Source: Lycocorax pyrrhopterus obiensis
Lineage: Eukaryota; Chordata; Aves; Passeriformes; Paradisaeidae
Reading direction: 5' to 3'
Length of the DNA: 64,000 bases
Assembly: GCA_014706295.1 (NCBI GenBank)
Contig: JACSVZ010000002.1
Coordinates: forward strand, 109,504,930 to 109,568,929
Below, one piece after another: positions 13,401-25,137 of this stretch. The position numbers and the translations under genes are program-made. Numbering within the stretch: position 1 is the first letter of the stretch; each line of letters begins with the position of its first letter. Under the pieces are notes generated by a model, which was not told where the DNA came from, searched no databases, and was given only the letters and a program-made list of their open reading frames with translations.

Positions 13401-14689
13401 GATGTATCTGTTTTGCAAAGTGAATAGCTGAACAGGAGAGTCTTGCAGATGGAAGGCACAGATATAGCTACAGAAGAGATATAAAAAATAATTTATTTGA
13501 TTTATAGTCTCTTCCTACTTCTTTGTGTTCTTGTAGCTTGAGAAATGCTTGGCTGAGTGAAGTTCTACAGTTCTTTATTTTGGAGAAATAGTTACTTTGT
13601 TTTAATAAATCAGGGTTTTCCCGTTTCCTCCATAAATCAGGGAAGTGAAGAAATCCTATTACTTTTCTTCCATGTACAGCAAGATGATGGAGTCTCTATT
13701 GTCTGTGTTATGACTAAAGTCAACAGTATTATCCATGAAAAAGTTGCTTTTTGAGATGCACCCAGAGACCAGTTCTCCTCTGTAGCCAGAAGAGGTGTGG
13801 GCTCAGTGTCCCTCAGCATGAAGGCGGAGAGGCTGGGATTGCTGCTCTCAGCCAAAGCTGATGAGGCTGGGGGGATATTCTCTGGGGTAATAACACTAAC
13901 CAGCTCCTGTGTGATTAGTTGTTAACCTCCTTGTTAATCAGCTTGTTCCTTCTGCTGCTAGACATTAATGATACTCAACCCCTGGAGCTCCATTTTTCTG
14001 TTTCTGTCTCTATTTTCACAAGAGAAAATATAAAATGCTGTGCACTTCAGCTGACCTTAGCTTTGTGAGATACTGAATGTTCACCCCATTCTGTTGTAAT
14101 CTTAATGCAATTTGTTAGAGAAAATAGAGGAAATAGAGCCTTCTTTCCTCTACCTACCAATACCACACACCTGGCACTAGCATTGGATGGGGAATACTCT
14201 AACCACTTCTCAGAGCAGATGTAACTATCCAGTTGTTCCCCCAGTGAACAGTTCTGTGTCTCTAGCAAAAGAAATCTCTTCATAAAATTAAATTCACTTT
14301 GTTCAGTGACTGAGCCAACTGCTCTCCAAAGCCAAACAGTAGCTGCTACTAGACTCCCACACCTTGCTGCTGTTCTCTTTCTTTTACAGAGTTGAAGACC
14401 AGGTGACTTTTCTCTTGTGTACTATACGATTGTAGTGGACATAAGGGTTGGAAGGGTTATCAGAAGACTGGATATGCACATCCAGACCAGCACTTACCAC
14501 CTGCACTTAGCCAGACTTGACTTTTGAGACTACAGTAAGAAAGAAGGTCAAGGTGAAGGAAGGGAAGTGGGAGACCAAAGAGGCAGAGGCAGGGTTGAAG
14601 GCAGCCCCAAGGTAGCAGCCTCAGGCTGCAGAATGGATTAGGGTGGTTTGCTGTGGAGGTATGAGGAGAGGAAGCCAAGATGAGACCTG
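10421..14689. other. Gene-free stretch
   Basis: No exon or RNA gene that I can support. Two overlapping plus-strand frames at about 12071-12524 have ordinary chance length and no domain signature. A purine-rich patch lies at about 12797-12840. No mobile element was recognised. Confidence 0.45.
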
Positions 14690-15400
14690 GGCTCCAAAAG
14701 GGCCAGCACCTTGTTTGTCTTCTTCTCACAGCTCGCTCTGCCAGCGTCTGCTGTCAGGGTTAGAGAAAGGGTGTGGAGCAGAGCCCAGGTTTCTGCAGAG
14801 CACTCTATGAAGCTAACCACAGGATTTTGCTCAGAAGGGACTGGCTGTTCCTCCTTCACAAAGCCTTTATGGCCACCTTACCCAATCTCAACCCTCCTCC
14901 ACAAGGCCAGGAGCAACTCCAGCCTGAGCTCTGGGCTCTTTCCAGCCACCCTCAAATTACTACATCTTCCCAGTCAGCTTTGTCCAGAGAAGCTGGGTTC
15001 TGCTACACCTCCTGTCCCAAAGGCCAGCCACAGCCTTCCCAGAGCACCAAGATTAGCTGTGCCCCAGACAATAAATTCCTTAGTGGAGAATTCCTTTTGC
15101 AGCCCTCAGCTTCCTTTGGTAGCTGCCTGCCAGCCCCACATCCACTATCACTCTGCTCCTCCTCTTCTCCTCTTGCCCTAACCTGAATTTCAAATCAAAT
15201 TGGCACAGCCCCTGACCAGTTGCCCCTTTAGAGGAGGTAGTTCTGTGTTTTCCCCTGACTGAACCTGGAACCTAAACCCTTAATCCTAGCCCTAGAGTGA
15301 CCCCTCAGCCAGGCACCTAGCCATGGCCCAGACTGCCTCAAAGGAGAATTGACCTTGCAGCTCTCAGTTTCTGTCCCTAAATTAAAGCCTTTCCCTCATT
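14690..15400. other. Pyrimidine-rich block with a diverged internal duplication
   Basis: The plus strand is noticeably C- and T-rich here. Two segments about 265 bp apart look related: 15061-15114 (CCCCAGAC, then GGAGAATTCC, TTGCAGCCCTCAGCTTCC) and 15325-15372 (GCCCAGAC, then GGAGAATTGACC, TTGCAGCTCTCAGTTTC). The first has a small extra segment. Both overlapping plus-strand frames (156 and 137 codons) are Ser/Pro/Leu-rich, as expected from this composition, and neither shows a domain. It may be a decayed satellite-like or duplicated repeat. Confidence 0.4.
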
Positions 15401-17124
15401 TCCTTTACTTACCCTCAAGAAAGATTCCCAGCTCTTTCCCATCTGAAACATTCCCAGGAGAGAATAAAGGGTAAAAATTAAACTTAGGGTAAGAAGAAGG
15501 CTTCTTGCTGACCTGACAGACTTGCCCAATACTCTGCATAAGCAACTGGGAATCTCAAATCTCTGCAGCAGTCTCCAGAGACCCCAAATGTCTCTTGGTA
15601 CACTTACCTGGTCTCCAATGCCCAAAGAGCTGGTTATAGAAAAAAAAGAAGAACCAACCAGAGAATGAATAAGCAGCATTTCATGGCATCTTGCTTGATT
15701 TTACAGCATTTCCTGTACTCTCAAATCAAAGATTCTGGGAACAGAAGAGGAGGCAAAATGCTAGAACAGAGTGTACACGGCAAAAACAAATTGGGTCCTT
15801 TCACGATGCTATTATCAGAGCAGCAAAACAGTACTCCAGAGAGGCTGCAGGTCAGATCCTCAGCTGCTGCAGCCTGAGCAGAGCAGGGCACGCGAGGGCG
15901 AGCTGCCCACTCGCCCCACGGGCCCGGCTCACGCGCTGCACGGCAGCAGCCGGCACGCACCGCACGTGGGCAACAGCAGGGGTGCACAGCGCTTCCTTTC
16001 ACACCTGGAATTGGGTCAAGGTTTAGTTTTACACGGGCTCAGTCCACAAACAGAGGTGAAGAAAAGCCAATGACACACATCACCAGGCTGATAAACGTTT
16101 CTGTGCTGTGCACATCTGTAACACACAAAGAAGCTCAATCCTTCCATTTTATACTGATGTGAGTAGCTTCTTTTTATTCCAGAGTAAAAGTAAGATAATT
16201 GTACAAAGACATTTCTGAAGATTCTTAGGACTCAGCCCTTTAGTGGAAGGAGCTGTGCTATAACAAAATATTATGGTATATCAGCTTTTTGGTTCTGTAC
16301 ACAATCTTGCAAAAGTTCAGAATTTAATTGACTCACATTTTATTGTATTGACTACACACTTTAATACTGAATTGCAGCATTAGGTTATTAAGAATCATGT
16401 TATCTCTAGTGATTTAGAGTATTAGATGAAAATGACAGATACACAAGTTTGGAAGAAACATAAACGTCCTATCTTCATTGGGGAAGAATCAACTCTGTAG
16501 CACATTCATGACTGAAGTTTGCCTGTCTTGTTCTTCTAAAACTTTGACAATGGGAATTCTTTAAGAAACCTCTTCAAATCCTGAGATATACTGAGAAAAT
16601 GATGATCTAACACACATCTCTCTTGCTGCAAATCAATTCTCATCTTTTTGTTGGCATGGAGACGACTTGATTTTTCTCTGCGAATCTTTTACACAGGTGA
16701 AGAATACTACCAGGTCATCTCTTATTTTCCTTTTTTTCTAGATTAAATAAATTTCATCACTCCTCTTCCTCTTCTCTAGTTAATTTTGCTTTATATGTTT
16801 TCTTATAGTATTCCAAACTGGGCACACAACCTGAATAATTAGTGCTGAGTAGCACAGACTAATTATCCGTATATTCACCAAAATTACGTTTGTTCAGCTC
16901 AAGGGACAGTGAAGTCATTCTGGGGGCGAATGTTTTCTCAGCAGCATTATACCGTTGACTCATCCTCAGTTCAGGATTGACTGCAGGACCCAGAGCCTTG
17001 CCTCCAGTACCACTGCCTGGCCAGCTATTCTCCATTTCACACCTCTGCATTTGACTTCTCCCCTCTAAGAGGAGTCCTTTGCATTCTTTATTGGATTTGA
17101 TCTTATTGATTTCGGAGCATTTCA
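15401..17124. other. Gene-free stretch with a small GC-richer patch
   Basis: A short patch at about 15885-15965 has several CpG dinucleotides and open frames on both strands, but no splice or domain support. The remainder is AT-rich. No repeat recognised. Confidence 0.45.
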
Positions 17125-17545
17125 CCAGTGTAGCAAGATTGTTTTAAATTCTAATCCTGTTCGCCAAAGTGCTCACAAAGCCTTCCATCTCAATGTCATC
17201 CACAAATTTTACTCTCTATACAAATCATTACTCTCATCCAAGTCATTAATGAAGGCACTGAGTAAAACTGACCCCGGACAGACCCTTGTGGGACCTCACT
17301 TACAGTGTTCCCCTGGTTTGACAGTGAATCATTGATAATTACTCTGAACAAGTGGTATTTCAACCACTTGTGCACGTACCAGACTGCAGAGTGATTTTAG
17401 CCTGGCCTCTTTTCTTTTTTTTTTTCCTTTTTTTTTCATTCAGCAAGTAACAACGTCATGCAGGACTACATCAAAAGCTTTTAAAAAGCCTTACTCACAT
17501 CTGATGCTTGCCATGTATCAGGAGCTAGGTCAGGGATGCCCAGTG
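17125..17545 (-). mobile_element. CR1 LINE reverse-transcriptase fragment
   Basis: Part of the ORF2 reverse transcriptase of an old CR1 element, reversed relative to the window. Translating the minus strand gives the conserved RT blocks in correct order and spacing. KAFD followed by V..H (motif A, with its catalytic Asp) comes from about 17490-17445. VPQGSVRG (motif B, usually VPQGSVLG) comes from about 17293-17265. After a frame change, AFINDLDES (about 17255-17228) and then FVDD, the counterpart of the FADD catalytic motif C, lie near 17205. Motif A to the INDLD block spans roughly 240 bp, as in intact CR1. Stops and frameshifts are present, so it is inactive. A pyrimidine run at about 17410-17437 interrupts the element and may be an expansion or secondary insertion. 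Confidence 0.88.
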
Positions 17546-20500
17546 TACACAGTTTATGAACGGTATCCTTGCAGTTAGATTGTGCAGCCCATATCCTGGA
17601 ACTGCCAGGAATCTGCCTCACCCATGCAGCAAATTATCTTCTGCTAACAACACATAGCAGGGTTTTAACTGACCACCTTCCCCCAGACACAGTCAAAGGG
17701 TAGGGAGGGATTCAACTGTATGCAGGATCTTTGTAGCACTTGCCCAGTAAATCCAGCACCCACAGAAAGGGGGGAACTTGTGCAGGCATTAAGTATTTTG
17801 TGGGTAAAAACTTCTCAGAACAGAAGGGGAAAGCATGGCACCCTCCTGCATGCCTCCCAGAGACATCATGCCACCAGCAGCAATAGGGGCAGGTGCCTAT
17901 GGCACTAGGCTCTTTGTCCTAAAGAAGGGCTTAGATCTATTTAACAGGATTTATTTGTCAAAAGTCTTTGTTGCCTGACTGTATTCTGCATGTTTAGGAA
18001 CAAACTGTATTTGCTTTTAAATGTTTCTTAGTGACAGTCCCAGCTTGACTCCCCTAAAAGTCACAATTTTCTTAATTTTCTCCTTTTTAATGACAGGTAC
18101 TACATTTATCCACTGAGATATTTCTTCCAGCAGCTGTCAAAGATTATTGTTAGTGCTTTTAAGACCACTACAGTGCTTTACATTTTCCAGAGTAGAGCTC
18201 AGTGGGCCTGGCTTACTTCAATGTATCTACATTCCTTAAACGTCTAAAAGGTTTTCTGTCCTTGATTTTGGACTTTTCTACACACCTGTTAAAATGAAGC
18301 ATGCTAAGTTTCTGGGTACCAGCACCTTGATTGTGACTGAAAACCACTGAATGTGTCAATCGTGATGTCACCTCCTTTTTTTCTCATTCTCCACTAAGCA
18401 GCAGACCTTCCTTTGGCCTTCCCCCATTTCTAACATCCTTTCAGACTTGTCATTACAATTTGTCCCTTCTGACTCATTTTGTGCCTTTCTGCATCCTCCC
18501 TGTTCAAGCAACCTTTGTCCGTGTATTCCTTTCTGTGCAGCTGCTTTTGTGTGATCCCAGTGTTGTTTACTCTGCAAGGTGAACCTGGCAGTGCAGCAGG
18601 GTATTTCTGTCGTGCCAGGGCTCGGTGCAGTCACAAGGACAGAAGGGAGGCTGTTCAGTCACACAGCATCTCCCTGACACATAACATAGTGTGTACACAA
18701 CTGACAAAGCAGCTTTAGCTTCTTTAGAGCCTGCACTAGATGAATTCATGGACTTGTTGTCCTCTCAAGATCATACAGCTTCACATTCACGTTCTGCATG
18801 TGCCTGTGTTTGAAGTGTGGGCTACCATTGTTTCAAGTGTCTGCTCCCAAAATTAACTATTTTAGATGGGTATGGATACACCTGCTTACCGCAAGGATCG
18901 CTCCCATTTTTCCTTTGTAGATCTTAAAGCATTTACAAGGGGCCACCACCTTTTCCTGTTGCAGGTGGAGGAACAAAAAGGAAAGGGCTGGGTCAAGGGC
19001 AACACTCAGCTCAGACTGGGTTAGGAAATCAAACCAGTTGCCAAATCCCTATCCCACATTCTTGCATGCAGCAGCATCACAGATGAACCACTGATTCTCT
19101 CAGTATGTGTAGAGGTCTAGGTGATACACATGTAACTTCACTTCCATTTTAAAAATGCTGCATATTATTTAGTTGTTTGGCACAGACTGCAGCAATGTGC
19201 TAATGAAATCGAAGTCTCTGTAAAGCCCTATATTGCTCCAAAGTATCATTACAATAGCCAGCTTCCAAACTCTTTAAAGTTACGCTTTTGCATTTTCAAG
19301 ATGTAGAACACAACAGCACAATAAAACAGTAATACACCATACACTACATTAATGCAAATAACACTCATAAACTCGCTTATATTGGCTGACAATAATTGTG
19401 TAGCACAATGTTTTCACGCTCTTGAAAGGTGACTGCCAGCTCTAGAATGTGTAATTTATTGAATATCAATTCCTCAAAGAGAATTAAATATTTTACTACT
19501 GTAACGGGTGACCTTTGCAGTTTCATCCTGTTGGACAACCTGAAATCCAACTGTTCGAAAGAATATTGCTTGGTGAAAAATCACTCTGCTTCCTCACAGC
19601 CTCCCGTGGTATGCATTTGTCAGTCTTTCTCTCTGAAACAGTTGTGCTCCTCTCAGATTCCCTTCAGACCCATTATTTTCTCTGGCAGACAGGCTGGACT
19701 CTTATGGGGAGGGTGTGAGCCCGTTGGAGCTCAGCTGAGAAGCTGTCACACAGCGGCGGCGTTAAAACAAGGGAAGGCAGATGTCTCCTGGTGTCCCCAG
19801 TCACGACTAACAACCACTGACACTCGCCACTAAAAAAGTTTTAAACCCCTCTTGGAGCAGAGCGAATCCTACTCTCAGAAGGTGCTTTAGAAGTGTTAGA
19901 TGTGAATAGCCTCCTCGTTTTGCCAGCAAGTAAAGGTCTGTGGCAACATATTTCTAACACAGCATGACCTCTCTGGAAGTGCCATCACATTCTGAATAAA
20001 ACTCATACGACTACAACAAAGCTACTAATTTAGTAACAGACTTAATCACAATTCTAACTTACAGGTCATTAAGAAAGCCCAGTTAGACACGTAATCTGGT
20101 GCTAAACAGTCAACACAATTTCCTTCTTCCAAGGAGCACATAAATAAAATCATTAATGAAAAAAAAATTACAGTAAGACAGTGCATAAAGTGTTTTGTAG
20201 TTCTCTGCCTGCTAAAATCTTTAATTTCTGTGTAGCAGAAACCCCATTTCTTCCTTGTGACATCTCAGTGTTAAGCACTGCATTTTTCCAGAGTGAAGTA
20301 TGGACTTTATTCTCGTGCTGTAATGAGTCAAGGAAACCACTAATGTACAATGTCAGTATTTTTACCGTTATTATCTGTATTCTGGTATTTCCGACAAGTC
20401 AAAGATCATGCTAATGATGATGTATCCAAAGGTTCAGTTCAGATAATGTACCCAATGGAACAAATTCAGTTTACTATTTGATTTCACAGGTACTTAATCA

Positions 20501-23500
20501 TACAAAACGATGCCTAGTTGGCACAGTGATAGATGAACTAGGGACAGATTAGATTTGTTAACGCTGACATTAAGATCAGCATTGTCTAGTGTGATTCCTG
20601 CTCTCCTCACACTCTTGGATGTAGGAGGTGTGATCTCTCATTCTTCAGCAGTGGGGGGATGTGAAATTAGGAACCCCAGAAGCTGACACTGAATGGTGGG
20701 AGTGCTGCTTGGTCAAAATATGTCGTTATCATGTCTGTCATCTTTGCTGTTAGAGAGACATTTATGTTATCCAAGAGGAAATCAGCTGTGCAGGGAAAAC
20801 CTGAGAGGACTGTTACAGATCTCATGGTTCCTAATGTCACTAAATGCAAATTGTAGGAAAGACAGTAAAAGCTTTGGAAACTCCTTCATTAATTGGTGGC
20901 TGGAAAGAAAGGCTGGTCAATGTGTGATAGGACAGCTTGTTTAGAAGTTGTGACAGAAAAAAGGATCAGGAATGCAGGAAGTACTTTGAACTTCAAACAG
21001 AACCACAGTTAGCCATACCTGAGACACTTCCCCTGTGCTGGAAGGGAACAAGACAAGCCACACAGTAGAGGTGCAAGTTAGACTCCTGTTTTTTTATGGA
21101 TGAGACATCTTAAAAACTCAAGGTGAAAGATAATAGGGCAACTAGAAAAGAACCTGTTGTTAAATTTGCCCTAGAATTACATTTTAAGTTTAAATTACTC
21201 CCAGTCGTTCTCATTTTCCAGCCTTGTAATTAGAACCTTGACCTTATGCCTGGCTGGAATGAACCTCTAATTTGATTAATGTTTGCACTTGACTAGTGTT
21301 CATGACAAGCCCAGGTGAACCTAATAAACATGAGAGTGGCTTGTGAGATAATCCAAATGCATCCATAAAAAGGGGCATAAAGAAGGGTTTTCTGATGAAA
21401 TGGCTCCTGGAGGTATTTACAAAGGCTCAGTACATGGAGTGTGCTGCTTTGCAGGTACAAAAAATTAATGGGGGGTAGGGGGGATGTAGGGTGGAGACGA
21501 GTTTTCAGGTGTTTGATTGCAGAAAGCAGCCTGCTCTGGTAGACACAGGCCAAGGTCTCTCTGCAAGGAAGAGAGGGCTGAAATATATCTCACAGTTGCA
21601 GGAAGCACTCAGACTGCTCCTTAACAACCCTGCATTTGAATTTGTATCGTCAGCATCTCCATGAGACTGTCCAAAAAGCAGGATTTTCATTTGGCAGAGG
21701 CTTCCCCTTTCGGTTTGGTTTTCATTTCATTTTCATCAATTTCAAGCAAACCCAGAAACATTTTTTCTCCTGCTAACTGGACATTCAAGGAAAGCATCAC
21801 TTAGAATACACTGATCTGTTATGTACCCTAAACAAAATAATGTTCCTGATGTGGTAGTAGCTCTGTCAGGCAGGTACACTCATCTGTCTCAAGACTGCTA
21901 ACCACACTTAGAGCATCATAAAGTCCTGAAGTCTTCTTTCCTGTGGTGCTTTGACAGGAATCAAAGCATTTTTCTATGGGAATTCTGCCTTCCATGTGAC
22001 AATAGTTTGTTGAAAAGCAGCTGGCTAACTGTAGTCTCAATCCCCCTCAAAAACATTTGTTCTGCTGCCATGCAGTCCATCCCAGGCAGGTCTGTGACCT
22101 GTGGAGTGGGGACTCCATTGCTCACTCAGCCTTGGAGGGGCATGTTCTAGAGAATGAAAGATTAAGATTTATTGTGGTGAAGCTGCCTATAAGTGCAAAT
22201 AATTTAGTGCTATGTTAAAACAGTGATTAATTTAGCCCATAATTTCAAGAAATGAAGCAACACTCCCTGACAAAGCCTCAGAAGCTATAATTTATAGCAA
22301 CCCTCCCAGTTAGCAGCCTAGAGAGCTATGAACATCCTCAGTCCTGTTAATACCTTCACTGGACTCCCTATCGAGCAGCAAGGTCTCCTGGTATATTCTC
22401 CTGTGAGCTGTAAACAGAGATTTTAAGGACAGGTTCTCCTATGGTCTGATCTGTTTTATGTGTCACTCTTCCTTTTCAGTAAGGTTACTGACACTTAAAC
22501 GTCCCTGCTGAAACACAAATATCCCCTTACCTCATCACTACAGCGAAAAAATCCCTTGTTGCGGGCTCATTCATTTCCTCCTCCGTGGTGCTGCCTTTTC
22601 CCTGCGTTTTTCTACTATATTGTGATAATAATAATCAACTTCCATAACGGATACAATCTGCAGACATAAAGACTTCCCTGCTGGCTTTCCATCACGCACT
22701 ACATCTCATTTCAAGCTCCCCTTTCAACCTCTGTGTCCTCCATGACCTCATACCTTACTTCACCTGTTGTGTCACTTCTTATGCACTCCATCCCTCCCAC
22801 GTTCCCGGTGCGCCTCACCAAGCCAGAGGGTACCAGCAGGCCACTCTCTGTGGTATCAGCTACACCTGAATGACGTTTTCATCCTTTTCTCACCTCTCCT
22901 TCCCACTGCTTCAGCAGTGTGAGGAGGCCAGTACGCACAAAGTGGTATCAGAGTGAGAATCCAGCATTGCCTGTGCCTTTCTCTTAAGACTTTTAAAATG
23001 AGGGTTACTATGCTTAATATTTGCATGAAGGAGGGTAGTGTAATGCCCTAGCTATCTAACCAGGCACGCTTGAGCCTCCAGCATGATCTTGCATGATCTT
23101 CCCCTTTTCATTTTCTTGCTTCTTTTTTTTTTTCCAGTCAGAGATTCGGTCTCTTCATGTTGCTTTCAGATTGGACAAAGCATCAGTCCCAGGACTGATG
23201 CAGAAGTATCCCAAAAGCCTTCAGCCTTCCTAGCACCATGTGATTAGGAGCTTTGAGATGCTTAAGCATTACCCAAGCTCGAGTTTTTAAGTATGTAGCT
23301 AAAGAGTTATACATATTAATTGTTTATGTAAGTGGATGGGAAAATCTGTGAAAACTGAAGATGAAAAAACCCCACCCCCCTTCCAAATTTTGTTGTTTTT
23401 ATTAAAGACTGTGCATTGCATTTCTAATGCAGATAGATGTGTCTTATTTAAAGGTAATACATGATGGTTGAAGATGAAAGGAAACATGAGGCTGCTACTC

Positions 23501-23689
23501 TGAAAGGTGCTGAATTTTCACCTCGGGTACCTCTGTGTTAAACCTACATGGTTAATCCCTACGGCTTATCTGACCAGTTAGGGAAAAATAAGTGGGTCAC
23601 AGAAACTGAGCACTGGAGACCATTCGGTTCTTTCAGCAAACCTAAATGTGCCAATTTTGAGAACCGCAGGATGATCAGAAGCTTTTGCT
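17546..23689. other. Gene-free stretch upstream of the CpG island
   Basis: About 6 kb with no supported exon, RNA gene or recognised mobile element. The longest open frames (134 codons near 19429-19833 and similar) have no domain or splice support. Small items are a T-rich run at about 23124-23138 and a direct repeat of TGCATGATCT near 23081-23100. Distal regulatory elements of the downstream promoter could lie here, but nothing in the raw sequence singles one out. Confidence 0.45.
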
Positions 23690-23714
23690 GCTCGTCACTC
23701 TCCCCACAGCCGGG

Positions 23715-23740
23715 CTACCCGATGCGCTACCCGATGCGCT
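23715..23740. repeat. Exact 12-bp tandem duplication
   Basis: CTACCCGATGCG occurs twice head to tail (23715-23726, 23727-23738), followed by CT, at the left shoulder of the CpG island. Too short for a named family; it may be a recent slippage event. Confidence 0.85.
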
Positions 23741-23894
23741 CGGGAGGCTCCTGCACACGCACCCACACGCCAACCTCTGCTCTCAGCAGCGAGCCGTGCT
23801 GGAGCCGAGCGTGTGCACCGCCACCTGCGCCTGCAGGACGCGGCTCCCGGGGAAGGGCTGCAGCCGCAGCTCGGATCAAGTGCTCTTTCCCCAG

Positions 23895-23901
23895 TACGTC
23901 A
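23895..23901 (+). promoter_or_regulatory. CRE-like half site (TACGTCA)
   Basis: TACGTCA in the context CCAGTACGTCACTGCG matches a CREB/ATF-type cyclic-AMP response element at the core ACGTCA. It is the most upstream of three such sites in the island. Confidence 0.4.
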
Positions 23902-24278
23902 CTGCGCTGGCTCTGGCGGTGCCAAAGTTGCGCTCCGCTCTGCGCCCTGCAGCGGGACCGCCGGCCGGGCTGGCGGAGAGCTACGGGCGACCCCCGCCCG
24001 GGGTTGGGACCCATGCCGGGGACTCCCGCCCGGGTTTGGGGTGCCTTCCCCCGCTGCCTGCCCCACGACCCGCTGCTGCGGCACGGAGCGATCGCCCCTC
24101 GCCGCGGGCAGGGCGTCCACCCCGCCCGGCCCCGAGCAGCGCTGGTTCAGAGGCGCGGGCTCGGCACCGTGAGAGGCCGGCACCGTGCGCATCCCCCTCC
24201 TCGCCCGCTCCCGGGGGCGCCGCGGCGTCGCGCCCACCTCCTCCCGCGGGCGGGCCCCGCCTACCCCGGGAAAGGGGA

Positions 24279-24286
24279 TGACATCA
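24279..24286. promoter_or_regulatory. CRE/ATF-like site (TGACATCA)
   Basis: TGACATCA lies inside the near-palindrome GGATGACATCATCC. It differs from the consensus CRE TGACGTCA at one central base, as do many ATF/CREB and AP-1-like sites. It lies roughly 300 bp before the inferred start region. Confidence 0.4.
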
Positions 24287-24448
24287 TCCCTCTCCGCCCG
24301 CTCGCCCCGCCGCTCCCCCGGCCCGCCCGCCACTCCGGCAGGGATGGGGGGGTCCCGCCCGCACCCCCCTGGCGGAGCCGCGCCCTCGGGGGGCCCGGAG
24401 AGGGCTCCCGGCCTCGCAGCCCGGCCTCGCCCCAGCCCCACGCCCCAC

Positions 24449-24456
24449 TACGTCAT
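24449..24456. promoter_or_regulatory. CRE-like site (TACGTCAT)
   Basis: TACGTCAT in CCCACTACGTCATCCC has an intact ACGTCA core. It shares the trailing CATCCC with the site 170 bp upstream, so the two could be a duplicated module. It sits just before the skew switch, within about 100-200 bp of the inferred transcription start. Confidence 0.45.
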
Positions 24457-24599
24457 CCCTCCCACTGCCCCCTCTCCGCCGGTGCTGGCGGGGGAGCGTC
24501 CCCCGAGGGGAGCGCCGGGGCCGGGCAGCGGCTTCGCGGCGGCTTCAGCCTGCGAAAGGCGCCGGCGCACCATCGCGGCGCCGGCGCGGTGCGGCGGGC

Positions 24600-24863
24600 G
24601 CGGCTGCGCATCGCGGCGGGGCGGGCGCGGCGGGCGGGCGGCGGGGCAGCTCCTGCGCTGACACCTGCAGCATGTGCCAGGAGCTGCAGCGGCAGCGGCC
24701 GCCTCTGCCTCTGCGCGGCGCGGCCGCCCCGCTCCGGCGCCGTGCGCGGCGGCGGCGGAGCAGGAGCAACTCCCGCTCCTCCCGGCGCGTCCCTCCTCCT
24801 GCCTGGCACCGTGTGCCGGCGGTGGGTGCACGGTGACCTTACGGAGCGTGCATTACCTCACAG
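24600..24863 (+). other. Candidate first exon ending at a splice donor
   Basis: The right end is the best-defined part: CTCACAG followed by GTAAAT (24864 on), a close match to the donor consensus. The left end is a guess from the skew switch. The segment holds one ATG in fair context (A at -3) at 24672, opening a 54-codon frame that stops at 24836. That frame is extremely Arg-rich and resembles no protein I know, so it is more likely a chance or upstream open frame than the main product. The exon would then be untranslated leader, with coding starting further on, possibly at 63942. Other possible donors follow at about 24938 (GAGGTAGC) and 25349 (GAGGTAAAAG). No transcript evidence is available. 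Confidence 0.4.
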
Positions 24864-24886
24864 GTAAATATCAGCTGATCCGCCCC

Positions 24887-24921
24887 GGCGGCGGCGGCGG
24901 GAGCAGGCGGCGGCGGGAGCG
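24887..24921. repeat. CGG-rich triplet stretch
   Basis: GGCGGCGGCGGCGGGAGCA is followed by a second GGCGGCGGCGGGAGC block, forming an imperfect CGG repeat of about 35 bp just downstream of the candidate donor. A shorter CGG run lies at about 24746-24759. Such runs are usual in 5' ends of vertebrate genes and can vary in length. Confidence 0.75.
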
Positions 24922-25062
24922 CACGGAGCCTTCCCGAGGTAGCGATCCCGGCCGGGGCAGCGGGTGCGAGGTGCCGGGCGGGGGGCGCAGCCGCCTGTTG
25001 CCGTGTGCCTGTGCGGGGCGGGGGGCGCCGGGGGTTCCCCATCGGCGCCGCTGTCCGGGGGT

Positions 25063-25137
25063 GGGGGACGGCCTCGGGAGGGTGGGCGAGGCGGGGGGCA
25101 GCCCCTCCTTGTCCCCCACCCTCCCGAGGCCGCCCCC
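25063..25137. repeat. Long GC inverted repeat (hairpin-forming)
   Basis: GGCCTCGGGAGGGTGGG (25070-25086) is the exact reverse complement of CCCACCCTCCCGAGGCC (25115-25131). One more pair (C25069-G25132) extends it, and after a single unpaired A at 25068, five further G-C pairs join 25063-25067 to 25133-25137. The total is 23 bp of stem around a 28-nt loop. The arms are almost pure G/C. It lies about 200 bp past the candidate donor, so in nascent RNA it would be in the start of intron 1. Confidence 0.9.

Noticed and set aside
14711..15186. 156- and 137-codon plus-strand frames
   Set aside because: Two overlapping frames open in the same pyrimidine-rich block give Ser/Pro/Leu-rich translations, as expected from composition.
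23548..24867. 439-codon plus-strand open frame across the CpG island
   Set aside because: GC-rich DNA has few stops, and five of six frames are open over much of this region. The translation is Arg/Pro/Ala/Gly-rich without a domain, and it runs through the promoter sites and skew switch.
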